A stretch of 64,000 nucleotides of DNA from Brasilonema sp. UFV-L1 (lineage in GTDB: Bacteria > Cyanobacteriota > Cyanobacteriia > Cyanobacteriales > Nostocaceae). How positions within the stretch are numbered: position 1 is the stretch's first letter; each line of letters starts with the position of its first letter. Location: assembly GCF_012912105.1 (NCBI RefSeq), contig NZ_QMEA01000007.1, positions 1 to 64,000 on the forward strand. Reading direction: 5' to 3'. Shown piece after piece: positions 38,095 to 48,179 of this stretch. The position numbers and the translations under genes are program-made. Under the pieces are notes generated by a model. That model had not been told where the DNA came from, made no database searches, and was given only the letters and a program-made list of their open reading frames with translations.

Positions 38095-38673
38095 CTAAGG
38101 TGTTTGCATGGGTAAGGACTTCCAATTAGAGTAATTAGCAAGATGACCCCAATAGGCTAGATAACCTGTAAAAGCAAAAATGAAAGCAGCGGCTATTAAT
38201 ACAATCGCGCCAATTATCCGCAAGGTGCGATTTGTTTGCAAATACAGTGTTGGTGCGGCAAAAACTCCTGCCAATCCTGTGAGGAGAAATCCAATTCCTG
38301 ATAGTAACGGATTCCTTGTCAACTCCAGGTTAATAATACGTACTCCAATCACAATAGCTGCTAGTCCAGCGAAGAAACCGTAAACTGCTACTGTCAATAA
38401 ATCCCAACCTTGGGCTAACGCTATGGCAGTGGCGATAAATAAGATTCCAAACAAAATCGTCGTTTCACCATAAGCAATATTGTAACTTCCATTAACGGGC
38501 CAGGTGAAAGTCATGTGTAAGCCAGTCACAAGTGCAATTGCTCCTGTCATACCAAAACCCGGAATCCAGCGCTTCTGATTCGCATGCTCTAGACCAAAAT
38601 ACACGTAACCAGCAAGCAGAACTAGCCCAGCTACTAAATTTATTAACATTAAGGTAATGTAATTAATAAACAT
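38095..38673 (-). CDS. DUF981 family membrane protein
   Basis: A 192-aa protein with about six membrane segments. The conserved TGLHMTFTWPVNGSYNIAYGE region in the first third is characteristic of DUF981 proteins. It may sit in the plasma membrane; biochemical role unknown. It stands alone. Confidence 0.75.
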   Translation of the reverse strand: MFINYITLMLINLVAGLVLLAGYVYFGLEHANQKRWIPGFGMTGAIALVTGLHMTFTWPVNGSYNIAYGETTILFGILFIATAIALAQGWDLLTVAVYGFFAGLAAIVIGVRIINLELTRNPLLSGIGFLLTGLAGVFAAPTLYLQTNRTLRIIGAIVLIAAAFIFAFTGYLAYWGHLANYSNWKSLPMQTP

Positions 38674-38877
38674 AATCTACCTTTTAATCGTCTTTCACTC
38701 ATATTTGAATACATATTGTGATGTTTAAAAATATGTATTTAGAAGCATTTTTAAAAATGCTTCTACTGGCAAAATGATGAACAAAAGTTACAAATCATTA
38801 AGACATGTACTGTGTCATTATCTAGCCACGACTTAGTATATATTTTTGGCATCTACTGATTTATCCTCCCTGCTGCT

Positions 38878-39540
38878 ATGACGCTTCGTCCTGATTTTAT
38901 CCCTAGCCTAGTGTCTCCGAATATCAGCGCTGACACACTGAGTACACAATTTCCCATAAAATTGGGAATTCTGGCTTCTGGAAGTGGGAGTAATTTTGAG
39001 GCTGTTGCCCAAGCAATCAAAGACGGGCAATTGTCTGCCCAAATTCAAGTTTTAATCTACAATAATCCAGATGCTTATGCCGCAGTACGCGCCGCAAAGT
39101 GGGGTATTCCTGCTGTGCTTCTCAATCACCGTGACTACAAAAGCCGCGAAGATTTGGATAGACAAATTGTGCAAACTTTGCGAGAGTATGATGTGGAATT
39201 GGTAGTTATGGCAGGTTGGATGCGGCTGGTAACATCAGTTTTTATTGATGCGTTTCCTGACAAGATTATTAATATCCATCCTAGTTTGTTACCTAGTTTT
39301 AAGGGTTCACGTGCTGTAGAACAAGCTCTTGCTGAGAAAGTAAAAATTGCTGGTTGTACTGTGCATCTTCTTCGTTTAGAAATGGACAGTGGTCCGATTT
39401 TGATGCAAGCGGCGGTACCTGTGTTGCCTGATGATACAACAGAAACGCTCCACGCGAGGATTCAAGTTCAGGAACATCGGATTTTGCCTCTGGCGATCGC
39501 CCTTGCTGCACAATTGCAAAAAGCGACATTCACATCCTAG
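38878..39540 (+). CDS. purN: Phosphoribosylglycinamide formyltransferase
   Basis: A 220-aa enzyme of purine synthesis (GAR to FGAR with 10-formyl-THF). Motifs: GILASGSGSNFEAVAQAI, VMAGWMRLVTSVFIDAF, and the active-site IINIHPSLLPSFKGSRAVEQAL. A 25-aa N-terminal extension precedes the core. Length normal. Starts ATG at 38878. Confidence 0.95.
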   Translation: MTLRPDFIPSLVSPNISADTLSTQFPIKLGILASGSGSNFEAVAQAIKDGQLSAQIQVLIYNNPDAYAAVRAAKWGIPAVLLNHRDYKSREDLDRQIVQTLREYDVELVVMAGWMRLVTSVFIDAFPDKIINIHPSLLPSFKGSRAVEQALAEKVKIAGCTVHLLRLEMDSGPILMQAAVPVLPDDTTETLHARIQVQEHRILPLAIALAAQLQKATFTS

Positions 39541-39598
39541 TACAAAAAGTCACCAAGTCAGATTTTGACAGGTGATCACCAAACCGGGTTTCGCCAGA

Positions 39599-39700
39599 GT
39601 TATCAGTTATCAGTTATCAGTTATCAGTTACCAGTTATCAGTTATCAGTGTGTACTGTGTACTGTGTACTGGTCACTGTGTACTGGTCACTGTGTACAGT
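39599..39700. repeat. Short tandem repeats (TTATCAG and GTGTACT types)
   Basis: About seven TTATCAG(T) heptamers followed by GTGTACTG/GTCACTG units. They are the short tandemly repeated repeats (STRR) typical of heterocystous cyanobacteria. They lie between convergent purN and the CPBP gene. Confidence 0.9.
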
Positions 39701-39701
39701 T

Positions 39702-40319
39702 TTAATTTTTTATCACCTGAGACTGCCCAATTTTCCATAAATAGCTGGAAATCAAATTCGTCAGAATATGAGCGACAATTGGTACCAATAAGTTACCACT
39801 CCAAAGAGCACCGTAACCTAGCAATATTCCGACAATGCTTGCCCAAATAACATAAGGCCATTGTTGAGAACCACTCAGGTGTAAGATACCAAAACAAACG
39901 CTTGAAATAATGACAGCTACATGGCTAAATCCAAAGGCTGGTAGCATCACACCTCGAAATAACAATTCTTCACTCAATCCTGGTAGTAACCCTAGCCATA
40001 TCAAGTCTGGCAAAGCTAAAGGTTTTAGCACCATTTCTAAGTAGAAATTAGCACTTCTACGATAGGGAAGCCATAGGCGATAAGCTAAGCCACTTAAAGC
40101 GGTGATGCCTAAGCCTAACAAGACTCCCCAAAGCAATTCTCTTTCATCCCAGCGCCAAGACAGGAGAGAAAAGTTACCAACTTGTAACCATAGCTTGGCG
40201 ATTATCCATAAAAGAATTGCAGTCACTCCCATCGCCACCAGCACTTGAGTGCGTGTCAAATCAGGGATTTCTGGCTCTTGCTTTTGCTGTTGTGCCACGA
40301 TAACCGTATGAGGGGACAA
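39702..40319 (-). CDS. CPBP family intramembrane protease
   Basis: 205 aa with several membrane helices. The active-site motif is SEELLFRGV (Glu-Glu-x3-Arg), followed by SSVCFGILHL (second motif His) and IVAHILTNLISS (third motif, His and Asn). It belongs to the CAAX prenyl protease 2/ABI group with putative glutamic intramembrane proteolysis. Substrate unknown. Starts TTG or GTG type; the frame opens at 40319. Confidence 0.88.
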   Translation of the reverse strand: MSPHTVIVAQQQKQEPEIPDLTRTQVLVAMGVTAILLWIIAKLWLQVGNFSLLSWRWDERELLWGVLLGLGITALSGLAYRLWLPYRRSANFYLEMVLKPLALPDLIWLGLLPGLSEELLFRGVMLPAFGFSHVAVIISSVCFGILHLSGSQQWPYVIWASIVGILLGYGALWSGNLLVPIVAHILTNLISSYLWKIGQSQVIKN

Positions 40320-40750
40320 ACGAATTCAAAATTCAAAATTCAAAATTCAAAATTCAAAATTCAAAATTTAAAATTTAAAGTTCTAAATTTAAAGTTCTAA
40401 ATTTAAAGTTTTAAAAATAATCTTGCACTTTGAATTGATCATTTTGAATTAAGCGAAGGGAGACAAGGGAAGCCAGCCTTTGTGCGGAGGGTTCCATCTT
40501 AGTCGCACGCCACATGCTACAACGGAGGGGACCTCCCGATAGCGCAGCGTGCCCGTAGGGCATAGCTTTGATTCTCCTTCACCAGATGCTGCGCGTTAGC
40601 CCTTTGGGCGTGCGCAAAGCGCATACGGAGGAAACCTCCGCTCAAACAACTCTTGGCACCACAGTGGCTCCCCAATTAGGGAAACTTGCCTACGAACCTC
40701 CATTCAGAGAAATGTCCGTTGACAAAGGGACAAAGGAAATTAATAACTTC
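40320..40750. repeat. Tandem AATTCAAA repeats and GC-rich palindromic repeats
   Basis: 40323-40412 is a run of ten or so AATTCAAA/AATTTAAAG units (STRR-type). 40480-40640 holds GC-rich palindromic stretches (GACCTCCCGATAGCGCAGCG, CCTTTGGGCGTGCGCAAAGC) that resemble those at 59.35-59.47 kb. A frame of 68 aa runs through the repeats and is not called as a gene. Confidence 0.75.
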
Positions 40751-41818
40751 TTAACTGTTTATGAGAAATTGTAAAGGCGATATATTGTGACTCAGAGCAG
40801 ATGGGTTAATGCCTGCTTTGAGGGCGACTAAGACACCAACTGCCTCTAAATATGTGTTTACCTGTACTGATTTTATCCCTAATGGTTGAGGTCGAACTTG
40901 TACCTGAGTCTGATTTTCCTCCACAGTAATAATTTGACATCGCCTGCTGTGACTTAAACTCAGTAAAGCACTATTGCCACAAGCGGTTGCTGGTACAATT
41001 GCTGCATCAATTTGGTTTGCCCAAATATCACCAAATTCAAATAATTCATTTGATGCTCCAGTTAGAAACTGGGGTGCGCGGCTCAAACCAACAAGTACGC
41101 TTGGTAAAAAAGTATAGCCTAATTCTTCAGCAGCACAACGGGGAGATAAATTGAAATCTGGAGGAGAGGGAAAAAAGGCGGGTGAATGGGCGCAAGGAAC
41201 TTGAAAAGTTCGCACTATTAAATGGCTGATCACTGCTTCTGCACCAGCAATCGGATCGACTCCTTTACCTAAGCGATAGTTTTGATCTGCTTGTTCATTA
41301 ACAGTATCAGGAAAACGAGCAACAACTGCGATCGCCTCTGCTCCCACTTTTTTGATCAAGATTTCCGCCGCCCGTAATAAACTATCTGGGTTGCCTATCG
41401 TTCCCCAACTTGTTCCTGATGCGGATTGCCGTAATTCTACGTTTAATGGTGCATCCGTTATGACGTAATCTGTTAAGGATAATCCCAGGGTTGCTCTGGC
41501 TGCATCTGCTGCCTGTAAGTGTCGTAGCCGTAATTCTGGTTCTATTCCTTGGTCAAGAAGCAAACCTATTCGATTTTGATGAACTGGACGTAAACCCCAG
41601 CATCCAGCGGCAAATTTGTCAAGTCCGTAACCTTCAACATAGAAAGTATTGGGCAGGTTCCAGTACAAACTGGCACCGTTGAGAACATTGGGGTGAGTGA
41701 TCAGGCGATCGCAAACCTGTGAAACAGCTTTTGCAACTGGTAATGCATCTCCTGCATAACCTCCGATTGCTGCTCCAATGCCAGTAGGGATAATTAAGAT
41801 AGCGGTATATTGACGCAC
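40751..41818 (-). CDS. DUF3326 domain protein
   Basis: 355 aa, a conserved cyanobacterial and plant-like family. Starts AILIIPTGIGAAIGGYAGDALPVAK and includes HPNVLNGASLYWNLPNTFYVEGYGLD. No known catalytic motif; cytosolic by hydropathy. It is third in a same-strand row after the ferredoxin and the 58-aa gene, which suggests a loose operon, but no function follows from that. Confidence 0.85.
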   Translation of the reverse strand: MRQYTAILIIPTGIGAAIGGYAGDALPVAKAVSQVCDRLITHPNVLNGASLYWNLPNTFYVEGYGLDKFAAGCWGLRPVHQNRIGLLLDQGIEPELRLRHLQAADAARATLGLSLTDYVITDAPLNVELRQSASGTSWGTIGNPDSLLRAAEILIKKVGAEAIAVVARFPDTVNEQADQNYRLGKGVDPIAGAEAVISHLIVRTFQVPCAHSPAFFPSPPDFNLSPRCAAEELGYTFLPSVLVGLSRAPQFLTGASNELFEFGDIWANQIDAAIVPATACGNSALLSLSHSRRCQIITVEENQTQVQVRPQPLGIKSVQVNTYLEAVGVLVALKAGINPSALSHNISPLQFLINS

Positions 41819-41920
41819 GAATCAACTCAAGAGTGAAAAGTCAAAAAAATTGCTATTTGTTAGTGGTTAGTGATTTTTAATATCAACTAAACACTAACAG
41901 TTGCTATTAGCTATTAAGTA

Positions 41921-42097
41921 TTAGCTTTCTGTGGTAACAACGGCTTCAACAGTGCATGATTGTTGTTTCACGTCTGTAGATGTGACTGCCCAACGCAAAG
42001 GTTCTCCGTGTTTTTTTAACTCGACTTCAATGGCTTTTTGCAGTTCTGTGGGAGTTTCTTGTAAGTCAATTTCAGCGGTAATAAAATGGGTTGTCAT
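41921..42097 (-). CDS. Small conserved-type protein (58 aa)
   Basis: Too short for standard ORF calling. ATG 42097 has an AGGAG ribosome site seven bases upstream and the frame ends with TAA at 41921. The product MTTHFITAEIDLQETPTELQ... continues with KAIEVELKKHGEPLRWAVTS and ends VEAVVTTES. It has no Cys and no membrane segment, and alternates as a small alpha/beta fold. It lies between the ferredoxin and DUF3326 genes on one strand, so it may be co-transcribed with them. Function unknown. Confidence 0.75.
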   Translation of the reverse strand: MTTHFITAEIDLQETPTELQKAIEVELKKHGEPLRWAVTSTDVKQQSCTVEAVVTTES

Positions 42098-42163
42098 TGT
42101 TTGACTCCTTACTTAATAGAGACACGTAAAGGCTGATGTATGAAAACGCTGTTTGCAGCGTCT

Positions 42164-42478
42164 CTACTTACCAAATTGCAACTGATAAACAATTTCTTCC
42201 TTTTCGGTTTCAATTTTTAAATCAGAACGAGGATAAGCAACGCAAAGCAAGACATAACCTTTTGCTTGTAATTCTGGGCTGACTCCCATGCCATCACTTT
42301 GATCCACGTTTCCAGAAAGAATTTGGGCAGCACAAGTTGTACAAACACCAGCATGACAGGAACTAGGCAAACCCAATTGGGCGGCATCAGCAACTGATAG
42401 AACTGTTTGATTTTCGGGAACTTGCAAAGTATGAGTTTTGCCTTGGTGGATAATTTCAACGGTGTGTGTTTTGGACAT
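42164..42478 (-). CDS. Plant-type 2Fe-2S ferredoxin
   Basis: 104 aa. The cluster loop is SCHAGVCTTCAAQ with Cys at about 41, 46 and 49, and the fourth Cys in GYVLLCVAYP (about 79). It is a soluble electron carrier. It is closer in type to bacterial-variant ferredoxins than to photosynthetic PetF, because the loop has CHAGVCTTC. The partner may be the 58-aa protein encoded downstream, but this is not established. Confidence 0.9.
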   Translation of the reverse strand: MSKTHTVEIIHQGKTHTLQVPENQTVLSVADAAQLGLPSSCHAGVCTTCAAQILSGNVDQSDGMGVSPELQAKGYVLLCVAYPRSDLKIETEKEEIVYQLQFGK

Positions 42479-42767
42479 ATATAATAGCAGTGCGATGCAA
42501 TAGATAAGTCAAATATCTTATCTTAGAAAGAGATGGACAACTCAACAAAAAATCGCAAAGCAAGAAGCTTAACTGGAAAGAGCTTGACTCGCTAGGGCGC
42601 TATCCAGTGATAATTATAAGTCCTTGCTAGACGAAAAAATTCACCTAGGGAGATTTCTCGCCTGTTCATCTGGCTTGTTACCGACAATCAGGGAAAACTA
42701 CCCATAATGAATGGCAAGTGATTGTAAAAACTAAATCCAATTGTGGACAGAATATTTGGAGAGTAGA

Positions 42768-45434
42768 ATGCTGGAATCATACCGCAAACACGTTGCCGAA
42801 AGAGCCGAACTAGGCATTCCCCCCTTACCTTTAGATGCAAATCAAACGTCACAACTGTGTGAATTATTAAAAAATCCGCCTGCGGGTGAAGAGGAAACAT
42901 TAGTGGAATTGTTGCGCGATCGCATTTCTCCTGGAGTCGATCCAGCCGCATATGTCAAAGCTGGTTTCCTCACCGCCATTGCCAAAGAGGAAATCACTAG
43001 CCCCTTGATTTCACCCATCGAAGCTGTAGAATTACTGGGGACGATGGTAGGTGGCTACAATGTCCAATCATTAATCGAACTCTTACAGACTCCGAGTGTA
43101 TCCTTATCATCATCTTCCGAAACTCCTTTGGTGATGGGTGGGCAAGGAAAAGAACCCATAGCAGCATACGCCGCCACCGCCTTAAGCAAAACCCTGCTGG
43201 TATATGACGCCTTCCACGATATTTTGGAATTATCCGAAACCAATCCTTACGCAAAACGAGTCATAGACTCTTGGGCAGAAGCTGAGTGGTTTACTATTCG
43301 TCCAGTTTTACCAGAATTCATTAACGTTATTGTTTTTAAAGTTCCGGGTGAGACAAACACAGACGATTTATCCCCTGCACCCCAAGCTATGACTCGCCCA
43401 GATATTCCTTTACACGCCTTAGCAATGCTAGAAAGTAGAATGCCGGGTGCGTTGCAAACGATCGCCGAGTTAAAGACAAAAGGATATCCTGTCGCTTACG
43501 TGGGAGATGTCGTTGGTACAGGTTCCTCTCGTAAATCAGCAATCAATTCTGTATTATGGCACATTGGAAATGATATTCCTTTTGTACCCAATAAACGAGC
43601 AGGTGGATATATTTTAGGCGGTACAATTGCCCCAATTTTTTTCAACACAGCTGAGGATGCTGGTGCTTTCCCCATCCAATGCGATGTCAGCAAAATGGAA
43701 ACCGGGATGGTGATAACTATATATCCCTACAAAGGAAACATCACCAATGAAGCAGGCGAAGTCATTTCCACCTTCACCCTCAAACCTGATACTATTCTTG
43801 ATGAAGTTCGCGCCGGTGGACGTATTCCCTTACTCATTGGACGTACCCTCACTGACAAAACAAGACTTGCACTTGGTTTAGAACCCAGTACAGTCTTTAC
43901 TCGTCCCCAGCAACCTGCTGACACAGGTAAAGGCTACACCTTAGCACAGAAAATGGTGGGTAAAGCCTGCGGTTTATCAGGTGTTCGTCCCGGTACCTAC
44001 TGCGAACCGATTATGACAACCGTTGGTTCTCAAGATACCACAGGACCGATGACTCGCGACGAGTTAAAAGAACTCGCTTGTCTGGGTTTTTCTGCTGACT
44101 TAGTGATGCAAAGTTTTTGCCATACAGCAGCATATCCCAAACCTATTGATATCAAAACTCATCAAGAACTACCTGAGTTCTTCTTCTCTCGTGGTGGAGT
44201 CGCATTACGCCCCGGCGATGGAATCATCCACTCCTGGTTAAACCGGATGCTACTTCCCGACACCGTGGGAACTGGCGGCGATTCCCACACTCGTTTTCCT
44301 TTAGGTATTTCCTTCCCCGCTGGTTCCGGGTTAGTCGCGTTTGCAGGGGCGTTGGGTGTCATGCCGTTGGATATGCCAGAATCTGTTTTGGTAAGATTTA
44401 AAGGTGAGTTGCAACCTGGTGTCACTTTGCGGGATATTGTGAATGCGATTCCCTACGTCGCAATTCAAAAAGGTTTACTAACGGTAGAGAAGAAGAACAA
44501 GAAAAATGTCTTTGCTGGGCGGATTCTGGAAATAGAAGGTTTGCCAGATTTGAAAGTTGAACAAGCTTTTGAACTCACTGACGCTTCTGCTGAACGTTCC
44601 TGTGCAGGTTGTACTATTAAGCTCAGTATTGAGACAGTTTCTGAATATCTGCGTTCTAATGTCGCGTTGTTAAAAAATATGGTAGCACGCGGCTATCACG
44701 ATGAGCGTACTATCATGCGTCGTGTTGCCAAGATGGAAGAATGGTTAGCAAATCCAGTGCTATTAGAAGCAGATGCAGACGCAGAATACGCGGAAATTCT
44801 TGAAATTGATTTAAACGAAATTAAAGAACCTATTGTCGCTGCTCCTAATGACCCCGATAATGTCAAATTATTATCGGAAGTTGCCAATGATCCAGTGCAA
44901 GAAGTTTTTGTTGGTTCTTGCATGACAAATATTGGTCATTATCGTGCAACTGGTAAAGTCTTAGAAGGTGCAGGTTCTGTGAAGACTCGGTTGTGGATTT
45001 GTCCGCCAACTCGCATGGATGAACAGCAACTGAAACAAGAAGGTGTGTATGACATTTTCAATGCTGCAGGTGCGCGAACAGAAATGCCAGGATGTAGCTT
45101 GTGTATGGGTAATCAGGCGCGAGTTGCAGATGGTGTGACAGTGTTTTCTACCTCTACTCGCAACTTCAACAATCGTATGGGGCAAGATGCGCGAGTTTAT
45201 CTCGGTTCAGCTGAATTAGCAGCTGTTTGTGCGCTGTTAGGTAGGATTCCTACAGTAGAGGAATATCTTGATATTGTGGCGAATAAGATTCATCCTTTTG
45301 CTGATAATTTGTATCGGTATTTGAACTTTGATCAAATTGCTGGTTTTGAGGATGAAGGTAGAGTGATTCCGTTGGAAGAAATGCCCAAGATTGAGGATAT
45401 TTTGGGTATGCCGACGGGGGCTGGTAGGAAGTAA
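42768..45434 (+). CDS. acnB: Aconitate hydratase B
   Basis: About 888 aa, starting [20 protein letters not shown] after a GGAG ribosome site (ATG 42768; the frame extends nine codons upstream without a site). It interconverts citrate and isocitrate in the TCA cycle. Cluster Cys are in [12 protein letters not shown] and [36 protein letters not shown] and [11 protein letters not shown] (the B-type swivel region near the N-terminus) identify the AcnB form. The E. coli enzyme is slightly shorter. Confidence 0.96.
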   Translation: MLESYRKHVAERAELGIPPLPLDANQTSQLCELLKNPPAGEEETLVELLRDRISPGVDPAAYVKAGFLTAIAKEEITSPLISPIEAVELLGTMVGGYNVQSLIELLQTPSVSLSSSSETPLVMGGQGKEPIAAYAATALSKTLLVYDAFHDILELSETNPYAKRVIDSWAEAEWFTIRPVLPEFINVIVFKVPGETNTDDLSPAPQAMTRPDIPLHALAMLESRMPGALQTIAELKTKGYPVAYVGDVVGTGSSRKSAINSVLWHIGNDIPFVPNKRAGGYILGGTIAPIFFNTAEDAGAFPIQCDVSKMETGMVITIYPYKGNITNEAGEVISTFTLKPDTILDEVRAGGRIPLLIGRTLTDKTRLALGLEPSTVFTRPQQPADTGKGYTLAQKMVGKACGLSGVRPGTYCEPIMTTVGSQDTTGPMTRDELKELACLGFSADLVMQSFCHTAAYPKPIDIKTHQELPEFFFSRGGVALRPGDGIIHSWLNRMLLPDTVGTGGDSHTRFPLGISFPAGSGLVAFAGALGVMPLDMPESVLVRFKGELQPGVTLRDIVNAIPYVAIQKGLLTVEKKNKKNVFAGRILEIEGLPDLKVEQAFELTDASAERSCAGCTIKLSIETVSEYLRSNVALLKNMVARGYHDERTIMRRVAKMEEWLANPVLLEADADAEYAEILEIDLNEIKEPIVAAPNDPDNVKLLSEVANDPVQEVFVGSCMTNIGHYRATGKVLEGAGSVKTRLWICPPTRMDEQQLKQEGVYDIFNAAGARTEMPGCSLCMGNQARVADGVTVFSTSTRNFNNRMGQDARVYLGSAELAAVCALLGRIPTVEEYLDIVANKIHPFADNLYRYLNFDQIAGFEDEGRVIPLEEMPKIEDILGMPTGAGRK

Positions 45435-45481
45435 GAGAATATCTATAAGATGCCCTGAAGCTAAACTCTAAGTTACACTAA

Positions 45482-45507
45482 AAAAGTCCGCCAGTGCGGA
45501 CTTTTTC
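45482..45507 (+). terminator. Rho-independent terminator of acnB
   Basis: A perfect 11-bp stem AAAAAGTCCGC / GCGGACTTTTT with a CAGT loop. The right arm supplies the T-run. It is 50 bases after the acnB stop. Confidence 0.85.
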
Positions 45508-45592
45508 GTGCAAATTCATTTGAAATTAGTCTTTCATGATATGAAAATCAGTTTATCATTGTATAGAACAGTACATTAAGTTACAAGTAAGA

Positions 45593-47320
45593 ATGAAAGC
45601 ATCAGAAACTACTCTCCGCAACTTACTAGAAGGTGGTAAACAGTTTCAAATACCTCTTTTTCAACGACCATATTCTTGGAAAGACGAGAACTGGGAAGCT
45701 TTGTGGAATGATTTGATGAGTATATATAGTGATGAGGTAAAAGGTTCTTATTTTCTTGGATCTATAGTAACACAAGCAGAATTAGGAACAGCCGACGGTA
45801 TCACTCCATATGTAGTTATAGATGGGCAACAACGTCTCACCACCCTTAGTATTCTCTTAGCAGTACTACGGAATCATCTCAAGAAATCTGATAAACAAAT
45901 GTCAGAACAAATACAGGAATTTTACTTGATAAACAAGTATCAAAAGAATGATGAGCATTATAAAGTACTGCCTACCCAGGATGATCGCGAAGCATATAAG
46001 AGCATAATCGATAGTAAGGTAACTAAAGGAAAAAATAAAGAATTACAGTTAGGACAAATATATAAAGCTTATAATTTTTTTGATAAGCAAATGAAGAAAC
46101 ATGAGCCAGACCAGGATATTCCTCTTGACTTGAGCAAGTTGAAAACAATTATCTTAGAGCGTTTAGTATTAGTAAATATTACTTCTGATACCAACGATAA
46201 CCCCTATCTTATTTTTGAAAGCTTAAACAACAAGGGAGAAGAACTTAGTCAGGCAGATTTAGTTCGCAATTATATATTTATGAAGCTGCCTAATGAAGAA
46301 CGAGAAGAAGTGTACAAAACAGAATGGTTTCCTCTTCAAGAAAGCTTTAAAGCTAATATGGAAAAGGATTATGCAGAGAAATTGACTAATGCTTTTTTGT
46401 TCTATCTACGTAAAGATGGACAGGCTGTTAACGAAAAAGAGGTCTATAAAACTATTAAAAAGCGCTTTGATGACTCGGCAAAATCGTATGAAAAACCGGA
46501 ATTAGGAATCAAAACGCAATTGCAAAACTTGATAAAATTTACTAACTATTACAAGCGTCTTAATTTTGAAGATGAAGAGTCAGAACCTAGGCTGAAAAAT
46601 TGGTTTAAGCGCTTTGAGAGATTGGATTTTAAGACGTGTCATATATTCTTGATGAATGTTTATAATGAATATCAAGAGAAATGCTTATCACTGACAGAAT
46701 TTGAACAGACTCTCAGGTATTTAGAGTCTTACTTTGTACGCCGTTGGCTTGCTAGAGTTTCTACTAGGACTTTAGGGGCAGTATTTAATAGCTTGTACAA
46801 TCAAGTTAAAGACAATAATCCTAATGATTTGGTAAGTGGTTTACGTGCAGTTCTAATAAGTTTCGAGAAAAATCAACGCTGGCCTGACGATGATGAATTC
46901 CGTAAAGGACTGTGCAATGAAGCTTTATACAGTAAAAGTTCAAGTGTAAATAATAGGGTAAAGCTTCTGCTAGAGAGTATTGAGGACTCGTTGACCAAGG
47001 AGTGCGTTGATTTCAAAGATTTGTCTATTGAGCATATTATGCCCCAGAAGTCACCTTTACCTAAAGAGTGGCAGCAGATGTTAGGTGCTAATTACAGCAA
47101 TGTACAAAAAAAATGGCTGCACACTTTGGGTAATCTTACATTAACAGGATATAATTCTGAGTTATCTAACGGATCTTTTGAAAAGAAGGTAATTCTTTTA
47201 AGAGATAGTAATGTTACTTTAAACCAATATTTCCGCAAGATAAATATTTGGGATGAAGAGGCAATTAAAACTCGTGCTGAATATTTAGCTGAGATAGCGA
47301 TTAAAGTTTGGCCTCGATAA
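45593..47320 (+). CDS. GmrSD-type DUF262/DUF1524 single-chain protein
   Basis: 575 aa. The N-terminal DUF262 (ParB-like nucleotidase) has QFQIPLFQRPYSW and VIDGQQRLTTLSILLAVLR with the DGQQR motif near residue 83. The C-terminal DUF1524 has the HNH core: SIEHIMPQKSP (His) and HTLGNLTLTGYNSELSNGSF. The order and length match single-chain GmrSD/BrxU/SspE-like type IV modification-dependent nucleases that cut modified phage DNA. No partner gene is adjacent, so it may act alone. Defence is inferred from the family. The codon use looks AT-rich, in line with an acquired gene. Confidence 0.88.
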   Translation: MKASETTLRNLLEGGKQFQIPLFQRPYSWKDENWEALWNDLMSIYSDEVKGSYFLGSIVTQAELGTADGITPYVVIDGQQRLTTLSILLAVLRNHLKKSDKQMSEQIQEFYLINKYQKNDEHYKVLPTQDDREAYKSIIDSKVTKGKNKELQLGQIYKAYNFFDKQMKKHEPDQDIPLDLSKLKTIILERLVLVNITSDTNDNPYLIFESLNNKGEELSQADLVRNYIFMKLPNEEREEVYKTEWFPLQESFKANMEKDYAEKLTNAFLFYLRKDGQAVNEKEVYKTIKKRFDDSAKSYEKPELGIKTQLQNLIKFTNYYKRLNFEDEESEPRLKNWFKRFERLDFKTCHIFLMNVYNEYQEKCLSLTEFEQTLRYLESYFVRRWLARVSTRTLGAVFNSLYNQVKDNNPNDLVSGLRAVLISFEKNQRWPDDDEFRKGLCNEALYSKSSSVNNRVKLLLESIEDSLTKECVDFKDLSIEHIMPQKSPLPKEWQQMLGANYSNVQKKWLHTLGNLTLTGYNSELSNGSFEKKVILLRDSNVTLNQYFRKINIWDEEAIKTRAEYLAEIAIKVWPR

Positions 47321-47438
47321 GAGGAATTTGAATTCAGAGAACACCAAATGTTCGGTTAATCTTTGTAGAGGGGCGATCGCACCCGAAATTCCTCTACAAG
47401 TGCGATCGCACTGCCTCTGAGAGCGCTAAAGTCATATT

Positions 47439-47651
47439 ATGACGACAAAAGCCAAAATCCAGATGAAAGCTAATAAATATCCATTTGCGCAAGAAGTGAT
47501 CACTGATACTCAAGGTAACGTCCGAAAAGTGATCACAAATTTTGATGATTATCAACGTTTGCTAGAAGCCATTGAAGACGAAGGATTAATTCTTGCCATG
47601 AAAGAAGTGCAAGATGAAACACCGCTTAACCTCAATGAAGTATTAGCATAA
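47439..47651 (+). CDS. Antitoxin-like protein next to a decayed RelE gene
   Basis: 70 aa with VITNFDDYQRLLEAIEDEGL and a C-terminal PLNLNEVLA. This resembles small antitoxins of RelE-type toxin pairs in cyanobacteria (PHD/YefM-like or DUF-type). A toxin remnant follows within 40 bases. The HTH or PHD core is not clear, so the family call is tentative. Confidence 0.6.
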   Translation: MTTKAKIQMKANKYPFAQEVITDTQGNVRKVITNFDDYQRLLEAIEDEGLILAMKEVQDETPLNLNEVLA

Positions 47652-47689
47652 CTTGAAAAAGAGCTTCACAAAGAAATGCTATTATCCTG

Positions 47690-47752
47690 ATTCGCATAGG
47701 TAATTATCGTATTGGCATTATATGTAAAGATATTTATCGCTATTTTCCGTAA
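47690..47752 (+). pseudogene. RelE/ParE toxin remnant
   Basis: The reading IRIGNYRIGI directly followed by DIYRYFP and TAA joins the central strand (IGNYRIGI) and the C-terminus (EIYRYFP type) of RelE-type toxins. The intervening residues are missing. A stop upstream at 47654-47656 and lack of a start show that it is dead. Confidence 0.6.
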
Positions 47753-47819
47753 AGGGGTATTGCCCAGCAAGAATATTTTCCTTGCTAAAATTTTAGGATA
47801 AATTCCCAAAAAAGTAATC

Positions 47820-48179
47820 ATGTCTGAACAAAGTATAGTGAACAATGAGTCTCAAAATAATAGAGAGAATAATTTTTCCGAAATATCGATAACAGAATTA
47901 CTGCAAGAAATTCAACAAACTCCCAGAGAATACTGGTCTAATTTACTTCAGATAATCCGCTTATTTCGTGAAAGTGTAATTTTAAAACCAGGATTATCAG
48001 AGACTTCTGAACAAGAAATTCCCGAAAACAACCGATTAATCCAACAGCATAAAGCCTTGAGCAAACTGACTAAAGAATGGATAGAGGAGGGGGATGAACA
48101 AGAACAAACAGAAACTTGGGAATATCTACGTCAAGCACTTGATGAAGACCGTCTTTCTAATCGTCCACTGTTATCATGA
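47820..48179 (+). CDS. Conserved-type hypothetical protein, possible antitoxin
   Basis: 119 aa, acidic, helical. The C-terminal ALSKLTKEWIEEGDEQEQTE and WEYLRQALDEDRLSNRPLL are of a kind seen in small cyanobacterial proteins paired with PIN-type genes, but I cannot name the family. It overlaps the next ORF by an ATGA junction, so the two are translationally coupled. Confidence 0.55.
   Translation: MSEQSIVNNESQNNRENNFSEISITELLQEIQQTPREYWSNLLQIIRLFRESVILKPGLSETSEQEIPENNRLIQQHKALSKLTKEWIEEGDEQEQTETWEYLRQALDEDRLSNRPLLS

Noticed and set aside
40323-40412. Possible CRISPR-like periodic array
   Set aside because: The unit is only 8-9 bases without spacers, so it is an STRR, not a CRISPR.
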